From positions 2,170,001-2,234,000 of the forward strand of contig NZ_JAFBBY010000001.1 in assembly GCF_016907515.1 (NCBI RefSeq): a stretch of DNA of 64,000 nucleotides. The letters run 5' to 3'. Position 1 is the stretch's first letter. Each line of letters opens with the position of its first letter. Shown here piece by piece: positions 51,971 to 59,687 of the stretch. Source of the stretch: Nocardioides nitrophenolicus. GTDB lineage: Bacteria; Actinomycetota; Actinomycetes; Propionibacteriales; Nocardioidaceae. The notes under the pieces were generated by a model. The model did no database searches and was not told the DNA's origin. It saw only the letters and a program-made list of their open reading frames with translations. A program made the position numbers and the translations under genes.

Positions 51971-52201
51971 CTGTAACACGGAGTCCGCGGACCTACCGGA
52001 CCAGGCTGCGCTGTAACACGCAGTCCGCGGACCTAGCGGACCAGCCGGCGCTGTAACACGCAGTCCGCGGACCTACCGCACCCGATCCGTCGCGAAACCC
52101 GGTCTGTGCGGGTCTCGTACAGACGACACGGGTACGTGAGGACGGCGGACTGCGTGTTACAGCCGATCGGCATCCGCAACCACAGCGAACAGCGTGTTAC
52201 A
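51971..52201. repeat. Three 40-bp tandem units plus inverted ends (TGTAACACG element, second locus)
   Basis: CTGTAACACG starts at 51971, 52011 and 52051, so the unit is exactly 40 bp. Inverted CGTGTTACA ends lie at 52153-52161 and 52193-52201, again 40 bp apart. CTGTAACACGCAGTCCGC (52051-52068) pairs perfectly with 52145-52162. Bases 52052-52161 make a 110-bp element like those at 1080-1189 and 1261-1370. It occupies the gap between convergent genes 51942 and 52222. Confidence 0.9.
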
Positions 52202-52221
52202 GCGCCCGTGGATCCCCAGGC

Positions 52222-53220
52222 TCACCCCCGAGCCGCCCCGGCGATGTCGATGACGACCTTCCCGTGCGCCTCCCGCCGGTCCAGGATCCCCAGCGCGTCA
52301 CGGGCCTCGCCGAGCTCGAGCCGGTGGCCGACGTACGGACGGACCCGGCCCTGATCCGCCGCGGCCTCGAGGCCGGCGACCAGCTCGGGCGCGTAGCCGG
52401 GGAAGCGCTGCTCCCAGGGGTCGAGGGCCACCCCGACGACGCTGAGGTTGCGCAGCAGCAGCCGGTTGACCTTGACCTCCGGGATCGCGCCCTCGGCGAA
52501 GCCGACCACCATGAGGCGGCCGCCGGTGTCGAGCGCGCGCAGCGAGTCGGTGAACCGGCCGCCGCCGACGGGGTCGACGACGACGTCCACGCCGTGGCCG
52601 GTCAGGTCGCGGCACTGCTGGGCCCAGGCGTCGTCGGTGCGCAGCACCACCTCGGCTCCGCACTCCGCGGCGACCGCTGCCTTGGCCTCGGAGGAGACCA
52701 CCGCGATCGAGGGCGCGGCGCGCCCGCGCAGCAGGTCGAGGGTCGCGGTGCCGACGCCGCCGGCGGCGCCGTGCACCAGCACCGACTCGCCGTCCGCGAA
52801 GCCCGCACGGTGCAGGGTGAACCAGGCGGTGGCGTAGTTCAGGAAGAAGGCCGCGCCGTCCGCCCACGACATCGTCGCCGGCAGCCGGACCGTGTAGCGC
52901 GGGATCGCCAGCACCCGCTCGGCGGCCGCGCCCCACACGCTCAACCCGGCCACCCGGTCGCCGGTACGGAACCGGGAGCCGGGCGGCGCCTCGAGGACGA
53001 CGCCGGCGTACTCACCCCCGGTGACGTACGGCGCCGGGGTGCCGTGCTGGTACGCACCCCGGCTCTGCAGCAGGTCCGGGAAGGCGACCGCGGCCGCGCG
53101 CACCTCCACCAGCAGCCGCTCGCCGTGGGCCCACGGGTGGGCGCCTTCGGGCTCGGGCAGGTCCTCGCGCAGCTCGACGGCGTCGGGCCCCGTGGTCCGC
53201 GGGACGACCAGCCCGCGCAT
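52222..53220 (-). CDS. NADPH:quinone oxidoreductase/zinc-free MDR (paralogue of 48988-49983)
   Basis: A 332-residue MDR with VHGAAGGVGTATLDLLRGRA as cofactor turn, PYVTGGEYAGVV and NRLLLRNLSVVGVALDPWEQRFPG. It is clearly paralogous to the gene at 48988, aligning end to end by eye, but lies on the opposite strand. The likely activity is enone or quinone reduction. Its ATG overlaps the upstream SDR stop (TGATG); it is the last gene of the PucR-SDR-MDR operon. Confidence 0.83.
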   Translation of the reverse strand: MRGLVVPRTTGPDAVELREDLPEPEGAHPWAHGERLLVEVRAAAVAFPDLLQSRGAYQHGTPAPYVTGGEYAGVVLEAPPGSRFRTGDRVAGLSVWGAAAERVLAIPRYTVRLPATMSWADGAAFFLNYATAWFTLHRAGFADGESVLVHGAAGGVGTATLDLLRGRAAPSIAVVSSEAKAAVAAECGAEVVLRTDDAWAQQCRDLTGHGVDVVVDPVGGGRFTDSLRALDTGGRLMVVGFAEGAIPEVKVNRLLLRNLSVVGVALDPWEQRFPGYAPELVAGLEAAADQGRVRPYVGHRLELGEARDALGILDRREAHGKVVIDIAGAARG

Positions 53221-53918
53221 CAGCGGCGGGCCACCGAGGCGGTGACCGAGCGGGTGTTCAGCTCGTCGCCGCCGTCGACGGTGAGCAGCTGGCCGGTCAC
53301 CATGCCGGACGTCTCGCTGGCGAAGAAGGCCACCCCGTTGGCGATGTCGGCCGGGTCGACGAAGCCGTTGGGCAGGCTCTCGAGCCAAGCGTCCTTGATC
53401 TCCTCGGGCATGCCGAGGATGCCGGAGGAGGCGGTCATGCCGGGCAGTACGCAGTTCGCCGTGACGCCGGTGCGCACGTTCTCGGCGGCGACGGTCTTCA
53501 CCATGCCGATCAGCCCGGCCTTCGAGGTCGCGTACGACACCTGGGCCGGCATGCCCTGGGTGCCGGAGGTGCTGGAGATGACGACGATCCGGCCGTAGCC
53601 GCGCTCGCGCATGCCGGCCAGGCACTGCTGGAGAACCCGGAAGGTGCCGGTCAGGTTGATGTCGAGGTCGAGCTGCCACTTGTCCATCGAGAAGGTGTGC
53701 GCGGCGCCGAACAGGGTGGTGATCGCGGCATTGGCGACGTAGACGTCGATCTCGCCGAAGTCGGGGAGCTCGTCGCGGGCGATGTCGACCTGCCAGGTGC
53801 AGCCGGGCTCCTTGTCGAGCGTCACGACCTCGAAGCCGTCGTCGCTCAGGCGGCTCACGATCGCCTGTCCGATGCCGCCCTCGCGGCCTGCTCCGGTCAC
53901 CAGTGCTCGGCGCCTCAT
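53220..53918 (-). CDS. Short-chain dehydrogenase/reductase
   Basis: A 232-residue SDR. TGAGREGGIGQAIVSRLSDDG is a slightly lengthened cofactor turn, ANAAITT replaces NNAG, and VISSTSGTQGMPAQVSYATSK carries the Ser-Tyr-Lys triad. The substrate is unknown. Middle gene of a tightly overlapped operon (ATGA with PucR upstream, TGATG with MDR downstream), so the PucR regulator and two oxidoreductases are made together. Confidence 0.83.
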   Translation of the reverse strand: MRRRALVTGAGREGGIGQAIVSRLSDDGFEVVTLDKEPGCTWQVDIARDELPDFGEIDVYVANAAITTLFGAAHTFSMDKWQLDLDINLTGTFRVLQQCLAGMRERGYGRIVVISSTSGTQGMPAQVSYATSKAGLIGMVKTVAAENVRTGVTANCVLPGMTASSGILGMPEEIKDAWLESLPNGFVDPADIANGVAFFASETSGMVTGQLLTVDGGDELNTRSVTASVARR

Positions 53919-55255
53919 GCGGTGTCCTTCCCTCGTTCGGTGTCGTCGGTGAAGCCGTGGCGCTCGTCGAACGCCGGGATCGCGGGGTGGCCCTCCAGGC
54001 GCAGTACGAGCAGCGCGGTCTGGGCGGAGAGCTGGTCGTTGGCGTCGGAGGCCACGTCCAGCCCGGTCAGGTCGTGCACCTTCGCCATCCGCAGGCGCAC
54101 GGTGTTCTCGTGGATGCCGAGCCGCGCGGCGGACTCGCGGACGCTGCGGCCGGTGTCGAAGAAGCACTGCAGGGTCCGCAGCAGGTCGGCGGTGCCGGGG
54201 CCGCCGTCGAGCAGCGCGCCGATGACGTCCTGCACGTAGCGGCGGACGGCTCCGAGGTCGCCGTTCGCGACGAAGAGGCGGGCGGGACCGAGGTCGTCGA
54301 CGGCGATCACCCGCTCCGAGGTCCGGGCGAAGCGGTCGACGCAGAGCACCACCTCCCGCGTCTCTCGGTAGGCGCGCTGGAGTGCGGCGGGTCGGGTCAC
54401 GCCCGAGACGCCGACGGTGGCGTCCGGTTGGCCGATGGCGGCGAGCAGCCGGCGCATGGCCTGCTTGACCCGGTGCACGAACGCCACGGCGGCCTGGCCG
54501 TCGGGCACCTCGACGAGCAGGATCATGCCCTCGCGCCCCCGGGTCGCGAGCACCTCCACGCCGAGGTCGACCGCGACCAGCGCGGACAGGCTCTCCTCGT
54601 CGTGGGCCTCGTCGCTCGGCTGGGCGCCGACGACGTCGGAGACGTAGACGAGCACCCGGTCGGCGTCCGCCTGGACGCCGAGGTACTCCGCCGCGTCGGC
54701 GATGTCGTCGTCGCGGGTGTGCCCGCGGACCAGCTGGCGGGCCAGGGTGGCACGCGCGTTCCAGGAGGCGCGCGCGACCCGGCGCTGGACGGCGTACTCG
54801 CTCGCGAGGTGGAAGGCCGCGCGGCCCACCAGCGCGGAGTCCTCGCGCGTGAGGCGGCCGGAGACCTCGGCCATCACCAGCCAGGCGAACAGGCAGTCGT
54901 CGCGGCGCACCGGCATCAGCAGGTGGCGGCGTACGACGCCCCGGGCCGGCTGGGCCGCGACCAGCAGCGGCTGGGCGCCCGAGAGGTCGGCGGGACCGTG
55001 GTGTGCCAGCAGCTCGTCGACCTCGGGCGGGCGGAAGTCGGAGCCGCGCGCCCGCGCCGAGCGGGAGACCACGCGCCGCTGCGGGTCGATCAGCCAGATC
55101 GGGTTGGCCGTCAGCTCGGCGACCGCCGTGACCAGCCCACCGATGCCGCCCCCGCCGGCGGACACGGCGGAGAGGCGCAGCTCCACGGCGTAGCGGCGGT
55201 TGAGCTCCTCGAAGCGCTGGCGCGGGTCGGCCGAGGGTGGGGTCGGGGCAGCCAT
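53915..55255 (-). CDS. PucR family transcriptional regulator
   Basis: A 446-residue regulator with a GAF-like N-terminal region (about 35-150), a central GGDEF-like CdaR/PucR segment, and a C-terminal helix-turn-helix (RESAARLGIHENTVRLRMAKV, about 385-410) of the PucR_HTH type. These proteins act as ligand-dependent activators of catabolic genes. ATG 55255 has GAGGGAGA. A TGGTATGACCG operator (55309-55319) stands in its promoter, linking the operon to the GntR regulon. Confidence 0.85.
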   Translation of the reverse strand: MAAPTPPSADPRQRFEELNRRYAVELRLSAVSAGGGGIGGLVTAVAELTANPIWLIDPQRRVVSRSARARGSDFRPPEVDELLAHHGPADLSGAQPLLVAAQPARGVVRRHLLMPVRRDDCLFAWLVMAEVSGRLTREDSALVGRAAFHLASEYAVQRRVARASWNARATLARQLVRGHTRDDDIADAAEYLGVQADADRVLVYVSDVVGAQPSDEAHDEESLSALVAVDLGVEVLATRGREGMILLVEVPDGQAAVAFVHRVKQAMRRLLAAIGQPDATVGVSGVTRPAALQRAYRETREVVLCVDRFARTSERVIAVDDLGPARLFVANGDLGAVRRYVQDVIGALLDGGPGTADLLRTLQCFFDTGRSVRESAARLGIHENTVRLRMAKVHDLTGLDVASDANDQLSAQTALLVLRLEGHPAIPAFDERHGFTDDTERGKDTA

Positions 55256-55301
55256 GGAATCTCCCTCTCGGCGCGCGAGACGACGGTCACATTGCTCCGA
55301 G

Positions 55302-55319
55302 ATTAGAATGGTATGACCG
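55302..55319 (-). promoter_or_regulatory. GntR-type operator before the PucR operon
   Basis: TGGTATGACCG (55309-55319) lies one base upstream of the minus-strand -10-like TCTAAT (55307-55302). It matches the pattern seen near 38.1 and 45.05 kb. Confidence 0.65.
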
Positions 55320-55345
55320 TTTAAGCAAGAGAGTTGCCTCACCCG

Positions 55346-56077
55346 TCAGCCCTCCAGGAGCGCGGTCCGGAAGGCGACGATCTCCTCCGTCGGTACGCCG
55401 TGGCGCACCAGCCACGCCTCGGCGCCACCCTCGTCCGCGAGCCAGGTCAGCAGGGACCGGAGGTACTCCGCGCGCGGCGCCTGGTCGTCGACCCCACTGT
55501 CGGCCAGCATCGCGGCATAGAGGTCCATGGTGGTCAGCCGGGCCAGCACCGGGCCCACGCTGGCGGCGGACAGCAGGTAGTCCGCGACGATGTCCTCCTC
55601 CGCCACCCCGAGCAGCGCGAGCAGCAGCGCCGCCACGACGCCGGTGCGGTCCTTGCCCGCCGCGCAGTGGAAGAGCACCGGATGCCCGGCGGGACGCATC
55701 GCCTCGCGCACCGCCCCTACCACCGTCTCCGGCCGCCGGGACAGGTACGCCGGGTAGCGCGCGTGCCACGAGTCCTCCCGGCCCGCGGTGAGCGGCCAGC
55801 GCCGGTGAGCCACCCCCAGGGCGGCCCAGTCCACGCACTCCACCGCCGCCTCGGTCCCCCGCCGCAGGTCGACGACCGTCCTCAGCCCGAGCTCGGCGTA
55901 CGCATCGGGATCGGCGTGCGCGAAGCCGGGATAGTCGCCGCGGAACACCCGGCCCCGGCGGACCCGACGACCGTCGAGGGTGGCCAGGCCGCCCAGGTCA
56001 CGCAGGTTGTGGGCGCCGTCGACGACGCGGACCCGGGAGGTCGCGGTCAGGACGGTGTCGTCGGTCTCGGAAGGCAC
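55346..56077 (-). CDS. Protein tyrosine/serine phosphatase (PTP fold)
   Basis: A 243-residue phosphatase of the actinobacterial PtpB-like group. The signature CX5R loop is FHCAAGKDRTGVVAALLLAL, and NLRDLGGLATLDGRRVRRGR begins the fold. It could dephosphorylate proteins or phosphoinositides; the partner is unknown. The start is GTG 56077, since no later Met precedes the conserved NLRDLGG segment. It lies upstream of the PucR operon on the same strand with its own promoter probable. Confidence 0.82.
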   Translation of the reverse strand: MPSETDDTVLTATSRVRVVDGAHNLRDLGGLATLDGRRVRRGRVFRGDYPGFAHADPDAYAELGLRTVVDLRRGTEAAVECVDWAALGVAHRRWPLTAGREDSWHARYPAYLSRRPETVVGAVREAMRPAGHPVLFHCAAGKDRTGVVAALLLALLGVAEEDIVADYLLSAASVGPVLARLTTMDLYAAMLADSGVDDQAPRAEYLRSLLTWLADEGGAEAWLVRHGVPTEEIVAFRTALLEG

Positions 56078-56157
56078 GGCAGCGAGCGTGCCGACTCCGG
56101 TGGCCGGAGGCCACGCCCGACCGCCCGGCCACTGTGGACTCCGACAGCGGCCGGCCC

Positions 56158-56421
56158 TCAGACCCGGGGACGGGCCCCGACCGGCGCCTTGGGCCGCACC
56201 CGGAGGACCGCGTCGCAGTCGGCACAGGAGCGACCGACCCGGCCCGGCTGGTAGGGCAGGTGCCAGAACCTGGTCCAGGCCGCGCACTCCAGCCCGCACG
56301 CCGTCCGCGACTGGCCCAGCGCCTTCGCGTGGCTCTCCCGCGTGGGTACGCGCTGGATCTGGGCGCCGTCGTGCGCCCAGCCCCAGCCGGGCGAGGTGAT
56401 GAACCACGGGTAGTTCGCCAC
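56158..56421 (-). CDS. Small zinc-ribbon-like protein, unknown function
   Basis: An 87-residue basic protein from GTG 56421. Two cysteine pairs, CGLEC and CADC, spaced about 22 residues apart, look like a zinc ribbon, and there are several Trp residues (WGWAHDG, WTRFWHL). I do not recognise a named family with certainty; the type is common as a short actinobacterial orphan. It is divergent from a TetR gene across a 33-bp perfect operator, so it is probably the TetR target. Confidence 0.65.
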   Translation of the reverse strand: MANYPWFITSPGWGWAHDGAQIQRVPTRESHAKALGQSRTACGLECAAWTRFWHLPYQPGRVGRSCADCDAVLRVRPKAPVGARPRV

Positions 56422-56459
56422 GGGATGCCTCCGTCTCAGCCACGAGCACTTCTCGTTTG

Positions 56460-56492
56460 GGTATTGAGTACCATATCGCGGTACTCAATACC
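56460..56492. promoter_or_regulatory. 33-bp inverted-repeat operator
   Basis: GGTATTGAGTACC (56460-56472) and GGTACTCAATACC (56480-56492) are perfect inverted copies around 7 bp. GGTATT/AATACC and GAGTACC/GGTACTC give further symmetry. Lies between the zinc-ribbon gene and the divergent TetR. Confidence 0.85.
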
Positions 56493-56512
56493 AGGATGGG
56501 AGGGTCTGCATC

Positions 56513-57187
56513 GTGAGCACGCCCGCCGAGGAACGCATCAGGACCGCAGCCTTCGACCTGTTCACCGCCCGCGGCTTCGACGCGACCACCGTCGACGACA
56601 TCGCCGCCGCCGCCGGCGTCGGTCGCACCACCTTCTTCCGCAAGTTCCGCGCGAAGGAGGACGCCGTCTTCCCCCCGCACGACGAGCTCCTGGCCGAGCT
56701 GTCCGCGCGGCTGCACGCCGCCGACCCCGACGAGATCCACCAGGCCGTCCTCGACGCCGCCCGCTTCGTGTTCGCCCACTACCTCGCCGAGGGCCAGCGC
56801 GCCCGCCAGCGCTACACGCTCACCCGCACCGTCCCCGCCCTCCAGATCCGCGAGCTCGTCGGCACCCAGGAGTACGTCCACCTGTTCCGCACCGCCCTGC
56901 ACGCCCACGCCGGCGACGACGGCTTCGCCGCCGCCCACCACGACGAGCAGTACGCCTCCGCCGTCGTCACCGCCCACAACTACGTGCTGCGCCGCTGGCT
57001 GCGCGGCGACACCCAGGACCACCAGGCCCGAGCCGAGCTGGAGCGGGCCTTCGACGACGTACGCGACCGCCTGGCCGCCCCGGCCGGTCCCCGCGGCGGC
57101 GTCACGACCACCGTCGTGGTCGTCGCCGGCAGCACCGACCCGGACTCGATCGCCGCACAGGTGCGCAGCGCGTTGACGGCGGACTAG
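56513..57187 (+). CDS. TetR family regulator
   Basis: A 224-residue TetR protein from GTG 56513. The helix-turn-helix is TVDDIAAAAGVGRTTFFRKF (about 26-45). The C-terminal half is helical, and a 30-residue tail (VTTTVVVVAGSTDPDSIAAQV) is unusual for the family. The 33-bp perfect palindrome just upstream is its likely operator, shared with the divergent zinc-ribbon gene. A strong hairpin (57358-57396) lies 170 bp beyond its stop. Confidence 0.85.
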   Translation: MSTPAEERIRTAAFDLFTARGFDATTVDDIAAAAGVGRTTFFRKFRAKEDAVFPPHDELLAELSARLHAADPDEIHQAVLDAARFVFAHYLAEGQRARQRYTLTRTVPALQIRELVGTQEYVHLFRTALHAHAGDDGFAAAHHDEQYASAVVTAHNYVLRRWLRGDTQDHQARAELERAFDDVRDRLAAPAGPRGGVTTTVVVVAGSTDPDSIAAQVRSALTAD

Positions 57188-57357
57188 TGTCGCCGCCTGC
57201 CCCCCGAACGGGTGTCATTTCCCCGTCCCCACGGAGGATTCCCCCACGCCGGCCGTCCCGGGTCGGGCACGATGCTGTCCTCTTCGAGGTGCCCTCGGAG
57301 GCGGGGACGCACAGGCGACCGGAGATCCCCACATCTTCGTCGTCCCGATCCTCAACC

Positions 57358-57396
57358 CCGTCGGCGGTGGCGGTGCTTCTCCGCCACCGCCGACGG
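57358..57396. terminator. 16-bp stem hairpin between TetR and DUF6461-like genes
   Basis: CCGTCGGCGGTGGCGG pairs perfectly with CCGCCACCGCCGACGG around TGCTTCT. It lies 11 bp before the convergent DUF6461-like stop. No U-tract. The preceding 57188-57357 shows no gene that I can support. Confidence 0.75.
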
Positions 57397-57407
57397 CCCC
57401 CGCGCGC

Positions 57408-58190
57408 TCACTCGTCGAGCGAGCCGGCATACACCAGGCTGGGGCCCCAGAAGTACGGCGCCTCGCTGACCGCGGTCAGGTCCGCCGCGGTCACCGTGAG
57501 CCCGGTGACCACCTCCGCCATCGCCAAGGACACCGCGGTGGAATCCACAACGGCATCGACGTCGGTCTCGCCCTCGAGGTCGTCCCACACCAGGTCGAAG
57601 AGATCCCGCAGCTCGGCGGGTACGACCGCAGGGTCCTCGATGTACATGAACTCGTCGTCATCGAAGAGCAGCTCACCGTCACGGGCAGCCCCGAACCGCT
57701 CGTGGGCCTGGATGTTGTCGCGCAGCACCGCCGCCGCCCGCCCATCGGCCGACAGCTCGCGCAGGGTGTCCAGCGCCGGGTCGCCGTACCCCGAAGGCTC
57801 CACGGCGAGGACGCCGCCGGCCACGTCGATCAGCGCCCAGCCGGTGTGGTCGACGTCCTCGTCCCACAGGTCGTCGACGCGCACCGGCCTGCTCAGGTCG
57901 ACGCGCAGGATCCGCGCCACCTCGTCGCGCGAGGCCCCGGCGACCACCAGCACCGTGAAGGACTCCACGGCGCGCAGTGCGTCCGCGACGCCCTGGAAGG
58001 AGGCGACCCTGGCGTTGCCGCCGTCGCTGAAGCTCGGCGACAGGCGCTCGGGCGGGGTCATGGCGGGCTCCTCTCCTGCGGCGCTCGGGCGGTCGGGTCG
58101 GTCGGGTCGGTCGAAGATGCCGGCCGCCACCGCCGTGGCGACCGCGGCGACGACCACCGCCACCACTCCGGCGATCACATCCCGCTTCAT
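57408..58190 (-). CDS. Membrane-anchored DUF6461-like protein
   Basis: A 260-residue protein. An N-terminal TM helix (VIAGVVAVVVAAVATAVAAGIF, given by position about 5-26) precedes an RPDRPDRPS linker and a globular domain. ALIDVAGGVLAVEPSGYGD, then GRAAAVLRDNIQAHERFGAARDG, and the C-terminal SLAMAEVVTGLTVTAADL resemble DUF6461 proteins, which have no known function. The family is usually cytosolic; the TM anchor here is a variation. The 381 bp upstream (58191-58571) contain the 32-bp-phased repeat array. Confidence 0.65.
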   Translation of the reverse strand: MKRDVIAGVVAVVVAAVATAVAAGIFDRPDRPDRPSAAGEEPAMTPPERLSPSFSDGGNARVASFQGVADALRAVESFTVLVVAGASRDEVARILRVDLSRPVRVDDLWDEDVDHTGWALIDVAGGVLAVEPSGYGDPALDTLRELSADGRAAAVLRDNIQAHERFGAARDGELLFDDDEFMYIEDPAVVPAELRDLFDLVWDDLEGETDVDAVVDSTAVSLAMAEVVTGLTVTAADLTAVSEAPYFWGPSLVYAGSLDE

Positions 58191-58321
58191 CGCTTCCCCG
58201 CTCTCGAGAGACCGTCCACACGACGGCCTGCTGCCGCCGGGTCACCGCTCGGAGAGTGTGCCTCATGCCGGGGCCGGGTGAAGCCGGGTCGCCCGCCTCC
58301 GCGGCGCCCGGCGACTGACGC

Positions 58322-58470
58322 GCCGACCCGGCAGAATGTAGCCCCGGTTTCGCGCCGACCCGGCAGAAAGTAGCTCGCCTCGTATGCAACTTTCTGCCGG
58401 GTCGGCCACGAACCCGGGCCAGTTTCTGCCGGGTCGGCCGAAATCCTGGGCCAGTTTCTGCCGGGTCAGC
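58322..58470. repeat. Inverted array of five 17-bp motifs phased at 32 bp
   Basis: GCCGACCCGGCAGAA starts at 58322 and 58354, and its inverse (TTTCTGCCGGGTCGGC) appears at 58390-58406, 58422-58438 and 58454-58470, the last with one change. Spacing between like copies is exactly 32 bp and the array is mirror-like around 58380. It lies in the 381-bp gene-free stretch 58191-58571 between two minus-strand genes; the flanking parts show only a GC-rich leader and nothing else that I can name. Confidence 0.9.
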
Positions 58471-58571
58471 GCAGGTACCGGTGTGGGCTTCGCGCGGACA
58501 CCCGGCCGCCGTCGGCATCAGACCGGCCGCAGATCGGCGATTCCCACTCGGGCGAAGGCACGGGGAGACAG

Positions 58572-59498
58572 TCAGAGGGTGACCCCGGAGAGCCGCTCCG
58601 AGACCTCCCACATCCGGGTCGCGTCCTCGGTGACCAGCGGACGCCACACGCTCAGCTCGCCGGGTGGGCCGGCCATGCCGCCGGGGCGCCGGGGACCGTA
58701 GAAGCGACCACCCTCGGCGTGGGGCGAGGTGGCGGCGTAGAGCGCGGAGAGACCCGCCGACTCCACGGTGCCGACCAGCCCGACCCGCGACAGCAGCGCG
58801 ATCAGCCCGCGCCCGGAGGCGGCCCGCTCGCGGCCGAGCTCGGGGCGGGCGGAGAGCAGGCTGGTGGGGGCGACGCCCGGGTGGGCGATCAGGCTGCTGA
58901 TGCCCCAGCCTCCGGCGGAACTGCGCCGCTGCAGCTCGAGACCGAAGAGGCCGAGGGCGATCTTGGACTGCCGGTACGCCCTCATGGCGTCGTAGGACGT
59001 CTCCCAGTTCAGGTCGTCCCAGTTGATGCTCCCGGAGCGCGCGGCCACGCTCAGTTGGGACACGACCCGTGCGCGCCCCTCGCGCAGCAGGGGGAGCAGG
59101 TGCGCCACGAGGGCGACGTGGCCGAGGTGATTCGTCCCGAGCTGCAGCTCGAACCCGTCCTCGGTCACCTGTCGCTCCGGGGGCGTCATCACGCCGGCGT
59201 TGTTGACGAGGAGATGGATCGGTGCGCCCTCGTCGGCCAGCTCCTGTCCGAACCGGGCGACGGAGCGCAGGGACGACAGGTCCATCGCACTCGTGCGGAC
59301 CCGGGCCGACGGCACCTGCCGGCGGATCGCGGCCGCGGCGGCAGCCCCCTTGCGCTCGTTGCGGACCGGCAGGATCATCTCGGCCCCCGCCGCGGCCAGC
59401 CGGGTCGCGATCACCAGGCCCATGCCGTCACTGGCGCCGGTCACGACCGCTCGCCTGCCCGAGAGATCCGGGACCACGACTGCTGCTCTGCGTGCCAC
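58572..59498 (-). CDS. Short-chain dehydrogenase (retinol-dehydrogenase/oxidoreductase type)
   Basis: A 308-residue SDR of the longer protochlorophyllide-reductase/retinol-dehydrogenase-like group: TGASDGMGLVIATRLAAAG, NNAGVMTPPERQ, NHLGHVALVAHLLPLL, and an active site YDAMRAYRQSKIALGLFG with Tyr-Lys. The C-terminal region EGGRFYGPRRPGGMAGPP is typical. GTG 59498 has GAGGAGGAG. It is divergent from an XRE regulator; SDR-XRE pairs of this form are common and the regulator probably represses the SDR. Confidence 0.85.
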   Translation of the reverse strand: MARRAAVVVPDLSGRRAVVTGASDGMGLVIATRLAAAGAEMILPVRNERKGAAAAAAIRRQVPSARVRTSAMDLSSLRSVARFGQELADEGAPIHLLVNNAGVMTPPERQVTEDGFELQLGTNHLGHVALVAHLLPLLREGRARVVSQLSVAARSGSINWDDLNWETSYDAMRAYRQSKIALGLFGLELQRRSSAGGWGISSLIAHPGVAPTSLLSARPELGRERAASGRGLIALLSRVGLVGTVESAGLSALYAATSPHAEGGRFYGPRRPGGMAGPPGELSVWRPLVTEDATRMWEVSERLSGVTL

Positions 59499-59687
59499 GC
59501 TGCTCCTCCTCTACTCGCTGTCCTCGGGACCAACGGTGCGGTCTCGGCAGCGGCCGATCCAGGGCCTGCGAGTCCGCGGATACGCCGGTCCCGGACCAGC
59601 CACGGATCGACGGACCGTGGCTATCGGTCGCGGGAGGCGGTAGAAGTGACTCGGTGGCCGAGTGTCACGGGAAGGGGCGGTACGCCG

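Noticed and set aside
58322..58470. CRISPR-like repeat array
   Set aside because: The repeat is only about 17 bp, the interval only 15 bp, copies lie in both orientations, the intervals are themselves similar, and no cas genes are near.
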